DNA of 64,000 nucleotides from Cheiracanthium punctorium (GCA_038373885.1 JAWZYV010014415.1:1-64000), one strand, 5' to 3'. Shown: positions 34,019-45,515, counted from the first letter of the stretch. Numbers and translations are program-made. Notes: generated by a model from the sequence alone, not told the origin.

Positions 34019-35170
34019 TTATTGTAGGATAAACATGGTACAGACCACGTTTTTTGTGTGCTGTAAATAGTTTTTTTCGGTTACGTGAAAATACCTCTAC
34101 TTTGTTATTTCCCCCTCTAAATGTAATGCCTTCAGTGTCCAACGCAGGACCCGACAGGAGATTTCTCCTTAATTTAGAGGAATAGAGGACGTTTTTTAAT
34201 GTTTTAACAATTTTACCACCTTGAAATTTTAACTCGACTGTTCCCCTTCCCTCAATGGAACAATCAATGCCGTTTATGGCGACCGACATCGACCGGCCTT
34301 TAATTGGTTCGAAGTTTTTAAAAAGTCTTTTATCCCGACAAAAATGAGCACTAGCCCCTGTATCAAAGATCCACGAAGAATCGTTTAAATCCTCGCTTGT
34401 GTGGGCTTCTATCATATGATTCTTCGGTTGTCGTTTGTTACTTTTACGATTACTGGGGGGAAGGATCCTACAACTAGCAATTAAATGTCCGATTCTACCA
34501 CACCTATAGCACTTTCTAGTGTCTTTCTTTACATTATTTTTAGGTGGGACACGCTTCATTTGTACTTGACTAGACATTGCGACGGTAGCTTGATCCCCTA
34601 CACTTTGCTTTAGTCTGGCCTCCTCAGCCAAAAGTTCGGCTAAAACTAAATCGAACTTAAATGTTTCATGAGGCCAGCGGTAAATTGTTTGAACAATTCC
34701 CTGATACTCCGAGGGTAAGTACCTTAGCAATTGAAATGACTGATACCAGTCAGCTGGGGGAAGCGTTAGCGTCTTTTAATTGCTTAACTATCATTCTCAA
34801 CCTGGCTGCAAATAAGCCTATTTCCTCCCCTTCATTTAATCTACATGAAAAAGTCGTCTGTGAGTCTCATAGCACGAGCTCTGGACTCGGGTTTAAAGTG
34901 TTTATTTAATTTTTCCCAAACTTCCTTGGGGTCATAAGTGCCAGAAATAAGAGGCTTGTATTCATTTGAAATGTTCAAAATTATCGTGCTATAAGCACGC
35001 CCGTATCTAATCTTGTAATCCCTTAATTCTTTAGCGTCAGTGGGCCTTTTTTCTATACCACTGACTATTTCCCAACAATTCCTATCCATCAACAATACCC
35101 TTACGTCTTCCTGCCAAGACTCATAATTGTCGGCAGACAATTTTTCTATTTGGGTAATTGAAGCTTCCAT
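34019..35170 (-). pseudogene. copia gag and protease
   Basis: Gag starts at the minus-strand ATG at 35170 (MEASITQIEKLSADNYESW, a typical copia Gag start) about 190 bp after the 5' LTR. It continues to 34841, then through two frameshifts (34840-34731), and resumes in an open segment to the Helitron border. That segment includes a CCHC zinc knuckle CYRCGRIGHLIASC and the protease active site WIFDTGASAHFC. The zinc knuckle binds RNA; the protease would mature the polyprotein. It ends within the segment leading to the integrase zinc domain, where the Helitron interrupts it. Confidence 0.85.
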
Positions 35171-35346
35171 TTTGAAAAGTTGGGATACAACACAATTTAC
35201 AAGAAAAGATTAAAAACACTACAGGCCCGCCCTCTTATAATTTTACGGCACTTAAAATCTGTTTGTATACGTTAAAAACACTTTAAAAACAGAGCACATT
35301 ATAAATACACTCAACATATTCAAAACCCATTTAAACTTGGGCTTGG

Positions 35347-35359
35347 AGGCCCATAACCG
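35347..35359 (-). other. Primer-binding site of the copia element
   Basis: Minus strand CGGTTATGGGCCT lies directly after the 5' LTR end (35360). GGTTATGGGCC is complementary to the anticodon-stem region of initiator tRNAMet, the half-tRNA primer used by copia-type elements. Confidence 0.8.
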
Positions 35360-36117
35360 TGAAGAAATATTAAATTAAACTAATTCAACAAACAAGCTAA
35401 ATTATAAGTTGAAAGTCATTTAACTTGAGTTGCACAGTAGAAGTCTTTGGTTTGAATATATATTTAGATAAAAGACAAAGTAGGTACCTTTTCTGTAGTT
35501 TATTGAAACAGAGATGGCTGTGATAGACTTACACAAGGCACATGAGATGAAGACACAACACAATAAACAGCATTCACTTAGTAGAACAAAAAACAAGCTT
35601 TCTAGAAGACAAGCCACCAGCAGCGATCTATTCAGATTCAAAAAACACATCACACTGTAACATTTGGATACATCAGCACGGATCCCAGATCCGGTTCTAG
35701 TTGAATCACATCTGTTGAACCATACGGTTCATGGCTCAATCTCTTATTACACGCATCACAGTAGTAGTAGCTTTCGGAGAGACAGACCGAGAACTGACAA
35801 GTAACTTTGTGATGTTTTTTTATATCTGCCAGTTAGTGCGAGACTACGATAGATATTTGCATAGGAAAAAAAAGAGTTCTTATTTTATGCAAATTAAAAC
35901 AGCGCAATCTATCGGCGAGAAATGTAAATTTTTATTATGGCGTTAAAGATATGACGATGTTTACACCGCCATTTTCAAAATGCTAGCGAACTTATGTTTT
36001 CACTTAGAAAACTTTTAAAGGAGTTTACAAAAGTTTCGTTTTTTCACTTTAGCAAATTTAGAGATAAAATGTCATGGAAATAAAAGGTAAGTAAAGAAAT
36101 AGCGTTTTTTCCTAACA
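35360..36117 (-). repeat. 5' LTR of the copia element (758 bp)
   Basis: It starts TGTTAGGAAAAAACG on the minus strand at 36117 and ends ..TTCTTCA at 35360. It is highly similar to the other LTR, with scattered substitutions and one indel of roughly 70-80 bp. Confidence 0.88.
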
Positions 36118-36165
36118 ATTTTGACTCCTTGTTAATTTTTTACCACGCTCATTTTTGGTCACGCT
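36118..36165 (+). repeat. Right half of the GCGCCGAA-type repeat split by copia
   Basis: ATTTTGACTC..TTGTTAATTTTTTACCACGCTCATTT continues the sequence interrupted at 26345. An uninterrupted relative (CATTTTGACTCTTTGTTAAATTTTTGCC) is at 55771-55800. Confidence 0.7.
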
Positions 36166-38155
36166 TGCAACCTTTGCTTTTCTTATCTGCATTTATTGTG
36201 TATTAGTGTTGACTCAGATTGATTTTGCAGGGCACAGTGCCCGGTGGCCCTTTTTATCGTCTTTTTAGCACCCGGTGGTAATATTTCTCTTCTTTCTGCA
36301 CCCTCCTGCTTTTACATTTTTATTATTATTAGTCAACAATCATCACTTTTTACTTCCTACATACCTTTTGCAGCCCATCACGAAAATACGTTAATTAAAA
36401 CTGCCCCTTCACAGAAATGTGATTGAGTAGAGTAAATCCATCATAAAAATAGGTTCGACTGAAAGCGGCCCTTTTGCGAAAACCGTCTATGAAATCAGAT
36501 CTTTCCCACAAATGCCTCTTTCAAATATTCTATTCTTTCAGATCGAAATACTGTCATTGACTTTTTGTTTTCATTTGTACTAGCCGAGTAACCTGAAAAG
36601 TGGCCTCTCTAGTATGTTTCGTATTTGCTGACTCAGTGAGAAGCCCGATCGGCAGGACAGAACTACGTGGGCATTTCACTTAGGAGTTGAGGGAAGAAAA
36701 TACGGTTGGGAAATTCAAAATTTTCTTAAGTTATCTAAAAATTTCCGATTCCATCTGTCAATCTTCAAATATCAGTAGCTACGTTTGATAAATATGTAGT
36801 TGCAAATTATCAAACAATCATTATTCCAGAGTTCGTCACTAGCTGTATATAGTTATTGCTCTTCTCGATGTTTTTAATGGTTTTGCACACTAGCAAGTTT
36901 TTTTAAATTTCCCCCTATATGATTTCCTCTTTTTAATCGGCTTTCTTAGTACATATTAACAGTTATTTACTAACCATATATAATTATGTTACAGATGATA
37001 AAGAAAGTATGCCATAGCAAAACGATGTTTTGCAATTCGAAAATTCTGCGAGATTTGCTTGTTTGTTATTGCAAGCCTAGAAAAGGGATATCTCCTAAGG
37101 GGGTTGCCTTGGTTGGATGACTTTTTAAAGAGTTCTAACGTGTATTGACATTACATCTGATGAAACTGACAAAAACTCTAGACCGACAGTCGCATGGCCG
37201 CACTTTAACACTTCAGCCGTCTACCATGTTCAGTGGCTTTATCCACTCAAATCGATCTGAAAATCGTGCGATTTGTGACATTTTGCGAATACAGCAATTG
37301 AATACAGCATTTGCTAAAAAAATGAGCATAATAATGAGCTTTTGCTTTAGCAGTGTAGCACTAGGGTTATTGGTGCCCGGTGTGGTCCTTCAGTTTGCCG
37401 CCCCATTCATTCTAAGTTTCAGCATTCTGCCCCCCATTTCGGTCCTTTTGTTTTCCACCATATTATTTTTAAGTGTCCTGCCAGCCACCATCTTTTTTTT
37501 TTTATCTTGCCACCTGGGTGCCCCCCCCTTATTATGCCACAATTTTAATTATAGTGGTTATTGTTAATAAAAGTGGAGTAACTGCAGAATTTAGTAAATC
37601 AGACTATTGACAAGATTTGGTATTCTAAATATTCATATTTTATATCTTCTCTTTTTTTTTAAATTCTCAACAGTTTAATGAATGAAGAAGAAAAATTAAA
37701 AGCAAAAGATAGCTAGTTCTGAGAAAGGATGTCTTAAGAAAACAAACTGTGTCATAAGTTAACAGCTAGGTTATTCATAAAACAAACTGCCATCAATTTA
37801 AGCTTATTTTCAGTTTTTAAAACTACAAAAAAAAAAAATTCGAAATAATTCTGGAAGGTTTTTTAATGTATAATTTCAGGGATCACACATTTCTCTTCTG
37901 TTCCTAATGTTTTTACATGCTTAAACCTAACTTTTTTTTCTTAATTACTGTACTAATTGTGTAATTTTTTTCCCCTTCTTTACAAAATTTGGGATTGTCC
38001 TGCCCTTGTCAATTTTTTTTTCTCGGCTTTCTCTGGAAGGGGGTGGTTCAAAATCCTAGTTACTTGTCCGCCTTTGCCTGCTTGTGGTCTTGTGTTCATA
38101 CATGACACAGTCTAGTCTTTTAATTACTTTTGAAATGTCTGTACTGATTTTTTAC
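36166..38155. other. Intronic non-coding stretch
   Basis: No gene. GCCCGGTGG-type blocks near 36236-36280 and GTGCCCGGTGTGG near 37370-37385, followed by T-rich sequence, look like transposon interior remnants. The frame 37145-37567 is hydrophobic low complexity and not a recognised protein. Confidence 0.35.
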
Positions 38156-38161
38156 CCTCAA

Positions 38162-38640
38162 TTATGACCACAAATCACTTTGTGAAAATCTCGACGTGAA
38201 CTTAAAAATTTTTTTTGAGCTGCTGACCACATCCTAGAACTCTGAAACCTCCTGGTCAGAATTGCGAGTGATATCAACCAAAGAATATAACATAAGTGAT
38301 TCAAAAATTGAAAATAACATAAGTGAAGAAAGCAAAATTGCCAGGCAAACAATTTTTGACAGTATATTGTCAAAAGGCAGAATCGATCAAATTGAAATTA
38401 CAAAGAAGATGGTTCTTGATGCAAAGAATGCCAGAGCTAAATATGCAGAGGCGATTGAGTGCAAAAAGAAAGAAAATGCTGAATTGGCAGTTGCTGTAAA
38501 AAGAAAAAGAGAGATGGAGCTTGAACTGAAAAGGCTAAATGAAAAAAAAAAAAAAAATGAAAATTTTAGAAGAAGCACAGAAGGAATTGCAAAAAATTAA
38601 AAACGAAATTGCCTCAATTAAGCTTTCCACTTTTTAAACA
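38162..38640 (+). pseudogene. Coiled-coil protein fragment of unknown family, broken
   Basis: The frame from about 38166 has one in-frame TAG (near 38233). It runs on to a helix rich in E, K and R (KRKREMELELKRLNEKKKK), then passes by a shift in an A run (near 38545) to EEAQKELQKIKNEIASIK. Charged helices of this sort end many transposon-encoded DNA-binding proteins. I cannot name the family. No splice sites tie it to the kinase gene. It is probably a decayed mobile-element gene. Confidence 0.3.
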
Positions 38641-39934
38641 TTTTTCATGCAAACAGTTCAACATTTTCTTTTTCTTTTCTTTTTTTTTTTAAATTAATCT
38701 GCAATGATGAATTGAATGTTAAATTAAAATTATTTCATGAAAGAAAAATTCTAAGATGAACATATTCAAAAAAATTTTTAAAAATCCATTTTAAAGTATA
38801 TTTCTCAGTGAAATTGTGCTAAGTGTGTTAAAAAATAAAATAGCTTGTGATATAATTGGCATATGAGTATAAATTTAATAAGGTGCCAAAATATTCACAT
38901 TTCAACAATCTTTCATTTAATAGCGGGGGGGGGGGGGGAAAGAATTAAACCAATTTTGTAGTAAACTGATCCATTAATAGTTGAAATATAATTTCTGTCT
39001 TTTTAAAGCATTTTATAAAGATTGTAGCAATTTCAGTTTCTGTGTGTTGATATTATTATTTATAGAATATATATATACTTACAGATTAGAAAATATTTGC
39101 AGTCTTTAAAATCATGAAAATTTTCTCTTATGATTATCAGGGAATTTTAAAAGAAATTGCTCATGAAATCAGGGAATTTCACAGAAAATTGCCTGTGAAA
39201 TCAGGGAAAATCAGGGAAATTTTTAATGGAAATTTTGTACACCCTGCATAAATTACCATTGACTACCTGGATCTTTTTTTTTTCATGTATCTCAATAATC
39301 TTACAAGTGAAAAAATGTATAAATTATAGAAAAACCATTACATCTTACTTAGCAACTCTATTATTAAAGAACACAGAAATTTTAGTATGGCCCTTTAACC
39401 CTCTGGTGGTGAAAGGCCAGTCAAATGGCTCTTCATACAAACAGTCAGCCGGCCAGCCAAGAGAAAGTAACACTTCTTCCCCTGCCTTGCAGCAGGTGGA
39501 ACTTTTTACGATTGCTGGACAGTAGCTGATAATGGAGGTGTGAATACCTCTCACGACCCCCAGATGTATTTTCTCTTTTTTTGTCACACGAAAATTTCCC
39601 CAGTTATTGTTCAGTGCTGTCATCATAAACACCAGCTCTCGAGGAAGTGTGGATTTTCACCACCACCCGCAGTGAATTCCCATCAGATAATTTCTGAAAG
39701 GGAGAAAACAACATTCTTCAAATTTCAGCCGGGTGTGAACTTCTTGAGGCTCTAATTGAAAGCTCGTCCGAACATCAGAGAGTTAAATATTTAGTATTGT
39801 TTGTTCTTATAATCCAAAAAATCCATTTTGACACCTGAAAGTAGAATGAATATAAATAATTTATCAGTTTTTTATTCATTTGTCACTGTTATTCACAAAT
39901 CTGTAATTAAATAAGATTTTTTACTCTTTTCTAG
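38641..39934. other. Intronic stretch before the second kinase exon
   Basis: No gene. A cluster of AAATCAGGGAAATT units at about 39135-39220, ending TACACCCTGCATA at 39235, looks like one end of a mariner-type MITE without a found partner. A G-run is at 38925-38938. Confidence 0.35.
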
Positions 39935-40036
39935 AAACTAAAACGTGATTATGACTGTAAAACTGATATATATTCCCTTGGAATTATTTTGTTTGAGTTG
40001 TTAATGCCATTCAAAACAGCTTCTGAGCGCTTTGAG
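39935..40036 (+). CDS. eIF2-alpha kinase exon, C-lobe helix F region
   Basis: The acceptor TTTTCTAG precedes 34 codons and a GTTTGT donor follows; phase 0 on both sides. The segment reads through DYDCKTDIYSLGIILFELL, with the invariant Asp of kinase subdomain IX (D-I-Y-S-L-G), then MPFKTASERFE. The P-F-x-T-x-x-E-R sequence is characteristic of eIF2-alpha kinases HRI and PERK. It joins directly to MSPEQ of the previous exon and to VLTKVKQ of the next. Intron downstream is 11,269 bp. Confidence 0.88.
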
Positions 40037-40217
40037 GTTTGTATTGATTTAATTTCTTCTATGTTATTTTAATTTTGATTTAAATGTATAAAAGGCATAA
40101 ACTTAGTGTTTTTTTTTTTCCAATTATGTTGCTTTTGTCAGAATTTACTACCATGAAAAATGGCATTATATCAATAAAGTTGAGTAAAAATAGAGGAAAA
40201 TGTGTAAATATGGGCAC

Positions 40218-40255
<38 letters not shown>

Positions 40256-40368
40256 TTACTTAAGGTTATTTTCATTTTAAAAAATTCTAGATTTTTTCCC
40301 CTTCATTAACAAATATAACAAGTTTACTAAATAAGAGGAGGCAAAAAAAAATGACTAATACCAACTAT

Positions 40369-41035
40369 TTAAGTTTCAAAATGAAGATTAAAAAAAGCAA
40401 TAGAAAAAAAAATTACAGAAATCGCAAACATAACTGGCTCTTTCCACCCCGGTGCAATGTAAGAGTGCCCGTGTTTGGCACATAGCATATTTAACCCACA
40501 CTTACCCACGAGTGTCTTCAGAGAACTTCCATTGCGAAATATGCAAGTCGCATTGCTCGAGCCTGGTTCATCCTCATTGTTGATATCCAGGTTGATATCA
40601 TTGTTGTCCACAAGGGGATGGTCACAATAGTCTGATGAGTACAATGATGAATTGTATCATTTCATTGGTCGAATTTTTTTTTTTTTGAATCCCTTTGGTC
40701 TTCGGATCCCTTCTCCCTGGCTAGCCTTTTATCCCAGGAAAACTCAAGATCGTTTTTAGAGAACTTTCTTCAAATGACTTTGTTAACTGATCCTTGTATG
40801 GTAGTCCAGTGATGAAGTTGGACCTTGCTGCTTTGGTAGAAGTAGTGGTTCTCTTCTTAATGTTCGGGACAGGAGATATGTCAAATGAAGAAACTGCATT
40901 TGAAGTTTCCAGGGGACCTGTTCACAGAAACCGTGCGACGCCCGTCGCAGATTCTTGAGAGCTCTGCAGACTATTTTTGATATCATCATATAGAAATGTC
41001 CACAGACTATGCAACTCCTCTAGCATGACGCTGTT
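40369..41035 (-). pseudogene. pogo/jerky-like transposase C-terminal remnant
   Basis: On the minus strand from 41035 a broken frame holds ETSNAVSSFDISPVPNIKKR, resembling the 'SPLPKA..RK' linker after the DDE domain of pogo-like transposases. It continues LPYKDQL, like the 'TDTPEK' segment. A second frame (40644-40369) gives CIFRNGSSLKTLVGKCGLNM then CAKHGHSYIAP, resembling the degenerate zinc-finger tail (CxxC..W..C..C..WAH..C) of these proteins with several Cys lost. Stops and shifts intervene. No TIRs were located. Recognition is by motif memory, so moderate confidence. Confidence 0.45.
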
Positions 41036-42300
41036 AGGATTACTGTTAGTCATTCCGAATCAGAATGGAATGCGAGCAAAAAAATTTCCACTGCAGCATC
41101 AGTGTTGTGTGTAAGTATGTTCTTATTTCGCTTTCCAATCTCTCTGTGTCCGTCCGCATGTGCTGCCATTGAAATCATAAATTGTACCAGCTGAATCATT
41201 GCTTAGTGGTAACTCCTAATATCTCATATGATGTCGAAGTACACAGTTAAAGTGTATCGTTTCAATGGTGGGGGAAGTTTATTGTGCAAAAATCTTAAAC
41301 AACATTATCTGTGCAATCTTGAGGGTAAGCAAGAGAAGTTTAAATCAGCAAAATGCGCAGACATTTCAGGATTTTTTGGCAGCAACAAAAAAGCGAAGTA
41401 TGACTTAGAAGAAAGACACAGAAAGCAAGACCAATGTCTCCAAGTCCGAAAGTAGTATGTCTTAGTTTGGCAGAGTTAGAGTTTTTATACTTCAGAACTT
41501 TTAAGGCAGTGAAAGCTAGTGAAAAAAAATGGATTGAGGGCTTGCCAGGTAAAGGATGACAAAAAGCGTTGATACATCTTTTATTTTAAGAAATGAGATG
41601 TGAAGCTTTATACAGATGAGGATGAACAGGAAAACAAATATTTGATGTAACACAGTATCCATGTGTCGTTGGACGTTTCGGATTATAATTCAGCCTATGG
41701 TACCAGGTCGACAGCGTCGTCTGAAACAACTTGGAGAGGCGGGATCAAAGGGCTCTATCAGAGACGGCGGCGGACAGGCTCCAGGTTAATCATTTGTCTT
41801 AGCTCCGGGCATCTCACACGGCCAGCTACCAGCTTCCCTCCATCTTATCTCATCTCCCAATCCTTTTGCCTCTCCACTCGATCGCAGCGAACGGTGGACT
41901 TTTATACTGTCGGCTGGGCAATTGCGTCACGAATTACTGTGGACCTGTGACATGAAAAGAAAAAAGAAAATAGCTCCGCAGCAAGTCGCCGGGAATACAG
42001 CGCCTCTAGCGGCCAAACACAGAAACACATTGTGCAAAACGTTTTGCTAGCAATTAGGTGCTTGTTTGAAGCATTAATATTAAAATAGTGTTAAGTACGA
42101 ACTTTAAGAAAAATAAAAGCTATAAGTGCCTTTAGATTTAAGGCAAATAATTAAAGTTAAGTTAAACAGCATTCTGTTATAATAAGGAAAACCAAAATTA
42201 CATGTCATGGAACCTTTGAGGTAAGGTTTACAGTTAATTTTCCTAACAGTATAGTTCCTGTTCCTAATGCAGAACAGTAGGCACTGAAGAACTTACAACC
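41036..42300. other. Intronic stretch with a GC-rich, promoter-like block
   Basis: No gene is supported. The block 41690-42030 is clearly more GC-rich than its surroundings. On its minus strand it carries a TATA-type motif (CAGTATAAAAGTCC at about 41902-41915) and a CGCTAGAGGCGCTGTATTC segment upstream. It could be a solo or partial LTR on the minus strand; no second copy exists in the window to prove this. The frame at 41228-41455 has no recognised domain. Confidence 0.35.
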
Positions 42301-42309
42301 GGATCATCA

Positions 42310-42388
42310 ACAGAGCCGACAACGGGATTACTGGACGTAGACGGATGTAGACGTCTCCACATAAACTCAGCCAAATATGAGTCAAGAT
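42310..42388 (-). pseudogene. Merlin-type transposase, C-terminal piece
   Basis: Reading minus from 42388, the segment gives LDSYLAEFMWRRL, the end of an IS1016/ISXO2-like (Merlin) transposase. It continues the piece at 47187-47612, from which it is separated by a 4.8-kb insertion flanked by the direct repeat TATGAGTCAAGAT. Confidence 0.5.
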
Positions 42389-42420
42389 TATTAGGCAAGT
42401 TGGAGTGGTTAGGTTGATTA

Positions 42421-42530
42421 TTTTTATTTTTTACCAACTATGCAAAAAATTCCAGAGCTGGGGATCAAACCCAGGACTGACGCTTAACGTGCGGGTGCTA
42501 TATCTCTAAACTACTCTGGGACGATTCCCA
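42421..42530 (-). repeat. tRNA-derived SINE head
   Basis: On the minus strand an A-box-like TAGTTTAGAGATATAGC and a B-box GGGTTTGATCCCC lie about 35-40 bases apart. They sit in a tRNA-like context (CCGCACGTTAAGCGTCAGTCCTGG between). No intact tRNA cloverleaf with a CCA-type end is evident, so I call it SINE-derived rather than a tRNA gene. Confidence 0.55.
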
Positions 42531-43112
42531 AATGAAATTTCTCGCATTAGAACCTTTGGCATTTATCATCGTCTTCTGCAAACCAAAGATGAAACAGATA
42601 ATTCGCTCAGTGGCGGATTTCCCAATAGGCGCATGAGGCGCGCGCCTCGGGCCTCATATTTCTAAGAGGCCTCCAAATTCGGTTTTCCGAAAGAAAAAAC
42701 TATATGTAAACATCTGTTCAAGGACATAAAATTTGTTCATAGTTTCAGGATTGCTTCTAGAGTAGAAAGCGCTTTTGAACAATCTTTTCTTTGGTGACTC
42801 CCTTTCCTCTTCACAGCATTGGACCATAATCTAAACTAATACTTTAATACGAATACTTTTAGTTTATAAGTAATTGATGTTTTAATTCCGTATTTCACTG
42901 TAAAAATATCCAGAAACGTTCCTTGGAAATAAGGATAAGTTAGACTTACAAATACTATACATAAAGTATACATTTCCCTTTGAAAACTTTACTGTTTCGT
43001 TCAACCCGTCACTTAACCGAATAGTGGTCTCACGACCTTAAAAACAGGCAGTTCACTTAAAAATGACTAGAATTGTAAAAAAAAATAATTTGAAAAAAAA
43101 ATTCCAGTAGTG

Positions 43113-43300
43113 TTCCTTGAAAATAATAGGCAGCTGAGGTGCCCTAAATTCCAAGGAAAGTTGCACGAAAATACCAAGAACTCTACTGAACAATATGCAA
43201 TTCAGTGGATCTTTCCAGAGCTGTTCAATAAAGTTCCTGGTATTTTCATGCAACATTCCTTGGAATTTTAGGGCCCTCAACTGTCCATTATTTCCAAGAA
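43113..43300. repeat. Foldback hairpin with ~80-bp arms and ~29-bp loop
   Basis: Arm 43113-43192 and arm 43222-43300 are inverted copies with scattered mismatches; shared blocks include AATTCCAAGGAA, TTGCA-GAAAATACCA and CTGAACA/TTGAACA. The reading frames called on both strands here are consequences of the palindrome. It could be a small MITE or give a hairpin RNA if transcribed with the host intron. Confidence 0.75.
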
Positions 43301-43359
43301 ATATTCCTAGATCTTTTTTGCATTGTTTTAATTTGCTCAACTATATTTCATTCAAAAAA

Positions 43360-43655
43360 TACAGGTGCAGAGGGTCCCTATGCCTTTTTCCTATACGGAA
43401 TCAATTAGTTGGGTTGGGTTGGGGGATTACGGCCAATTATCTACAAGTGGTATCTATGCCGATGGGTATGGGTGCTCCTCTTGGGAGTCTTTCTAAGGGA
43501 TTCTAATCCCTATTTACGCTAAGTTTTGGAGGAAACCACGGAAAATTCCTAACGGTTAGGTTGGCGGACGCGACCTGCTTTTGAACCAGGCACCTTCTGT
43601 CTCCCAGTTCAGAGTGCTATGCGCTCAGCCACTAGTTGGGCCGCACTGAATCAGA
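43360..43655 (-). repeat. tRNA-derived SINE
   Basis: On the minus strand an A-box TGGCTGAGCGCA and a B-box-like GGTTCAAAAGC, about 45 bases apart, lie in a tRNA-like head that starts near 43650. The body continues with TTTTCCGTGGTTTCCTCC, which resembles a conserved central domain of arthropod SINEs, and a GGGTTGGGTTGGG stretch near its end. It is antisense to the kinase gene. Confidence 0.6.
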
Positions 43656-45399
43656 TTGCGGCTCAGTAGCTGGTATATTGCAGTAGGACATTCAAATACA
43701 CCTGCTTTATGGATTGCCACCCCCCTCCCCCAAATCAAAAAGTGTACAGTCTGATAAGAATATTTCTCATTTTAAAAGAGAAAAGCCTGAACCGCTTTAT
43801 TCTACAGCTTGAGATTGAAAAATTTGTCAAAAATTAAATACTTTATATTTTTCAGCCGTTCTTCATTTAAATGATTTAGGAAAGGACACTCTGTATTCAG
43901 TGAAATTTTCAAATATAGCTAAAATATATAATTGTTGTTGGTTGTTATGATGTAAAAGAAATTGGAAACAATAATTTATCTTCTTTCGAAAAATCACTAA
44001 AAATTAAAAATTTAAGCTAGGGATAACCGATTTTATCTTTTTTTGGAATCGAAACTTTCCGAGTATGCAATGATAAAAAATTGCTGACCAATAATTAACA
44101 AGATATGAGCTGATACATGTGTGATAACACTTTTTTGGGGGGATTGGGGGAAGATATTTGATAGTTAAAAAAAAAGTATTGAAAAATTAAAGAAAGCAAT
44201 ACTTAGCGTCACCGAAATTTCACATGCGTGCAAAGTTTCAGCTCGATCGGATGATAGTGGGTTAAAATTCATAGACAAATTTTGAACTGGAATGTCATAC
44301 ACAGTTAATTAAAAACTTAAAAAACAAATGATGATTAATTTAATTTTTTGTTTTCAACTAAAAAATATTTATAACTATATTATAAATACGGCGTGCATTT
44401 TATAGTCGCAGATGAAAATGCTAAACATTAATAATAAACCTAGGACCAAAGCTTAGAGCATACCCATTTACCCATTATAAAGTGGAATTTATTTTTAAAT
44501 CAATAATATTTTTTGTACTTTAACTACTTAAAGTATTGTTTTTTTTTTAATTTCTCTTGTAGTTTTTTTCATTCTATTTAAAATATAGAATAATGTGTGT
44601 GTGTGTATATTATTCATACCTAATTACTCATTATTAATAGTCCTAAACTCATCGACAGTTTTTGAATAAACACAAAAATTAGACTAAACAGAAAGTTTAC
44701 TTTTACTATTAAACTGCTTAGTTTTGCAGTTCCAAACGGGAAATTTATGAATATATGTTCTTGAAGGAATGTTAAATTTTTCGTTCATTTTATCCAAGTA
44801 AAGAATTCTGAACTTTGTGATGTCAAAGTCATGTTTCTGATCAAGTTTCCCCTGTTCTGACCTTCAAAAGTACCTGTTAAGTAGTCAAAATTTTTATGAC
44901 TGAAACAAGAAATATGCCAGTGGTCCACAAAAAGTAATTCGACATAATTAAGTAACAGTGAAAAATAATCAATATAAAACTGCAGTTGCTGGTTTATACT
45001 TAGAGGTATGCTGATGTTTATTTAGTGTTAATCATGAAAAGTGAAACGTAGTACAAAAATTATTGAGGTAAAAAATGTTTTTTAAGATAAACAAATCTAT
45101 AAACATAAAAATTATTTTAAAATTTTAATACTCCTTTTGTAGCAGGCCTTGACTATCGGACGAACACTTGGTGCACGTGCCCTGGGCACACATGGAGAAA
45201 TAAGCCAAAAAATTCAGTTTAACACGATATACAGGGGCACAAAAATTGACCCAGCTAAAGGACACAAAATCTGAAAAGTGCCCTGGGCACAAAAGTGTTA
45301 TAGTGAAAGTCAGGCCCTGGTTTGTAGACATAAACTAGATATAAAAGGAATTAAAACATTTTAAAATAATTAGTAATAATGTAAAGGAGTTAGAGTTAG

Positions 45400-45437
<38 letters not shown>

Positions 45438-45515
45438 AGGAGGTGGTGCCTCAAAATTGAGTTGCGCCTCGGGCCTCTCAAGAGCAAAATCCGCGACAAC
45501 TTCATTACGTTGCAG

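Larger units (their letters stand above)
26346..36117 (-). mobile_element. Ty1/copia LTR retrotransposon, full length but decayed, with nested Helitron
   Basis: Direct LTRs (26346-27179 and 35360-36117) flank a minus-strand gag-protease-integrase-RT-RNase H order, which is diagnostic of copia. A 5-bp duplication ATTTT flanks it exactly (26341-26345 and 36118-36122). The primer-binding site (35347-35359) matches the anticodon-half of initiator tRNAMet, a copia hallmark, and a polypurine stretch precedes the 3' LTR. Several frameshifts and the 2.87-kb Helitron at 31146-34018 make it defective. Without the Helitron it is about 6.9 kb. It is antisense to the host kinase gene. Confidence 0.92.
42608..45497. 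mobile_element. Possible hAT-like element with CAGTGGCGGATTT ends
   Basis: The left end CAGTGGCGGATTTCCCAATA and right end AAATCCGCGAC are inverted, followed inwards on both sides by GCGCCTCGGGCCTC in opposite orientation (42640-42655, 45463-45478). The last bases of the right end are diverged and no 8-bp duplication is visible. The interior has no transposase; it holds a foldback (43113-43300), a SINE (43360-43655) and T-runs at about 45403-45436. Confidence 0.45.

Noticed and set aside
33570..34027. Repeated protein-like frames
   Set aside because: Generated by the 242-bp tandem duplication inside the Helitron; the frames shift between copies and match nothing known.
37145..37567. 140-residue membrane-protein-like frame
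   Set aside because: Low-complexity hydrophobic stretch from T-rich repeat DNA, no splice context and no family resemblance.
42455..42523. A functional tRNA gene
   Set aside because: A- and B-boxes are present but no good acceptor stem or clear anticodon arm; SINE-derived is more likely.
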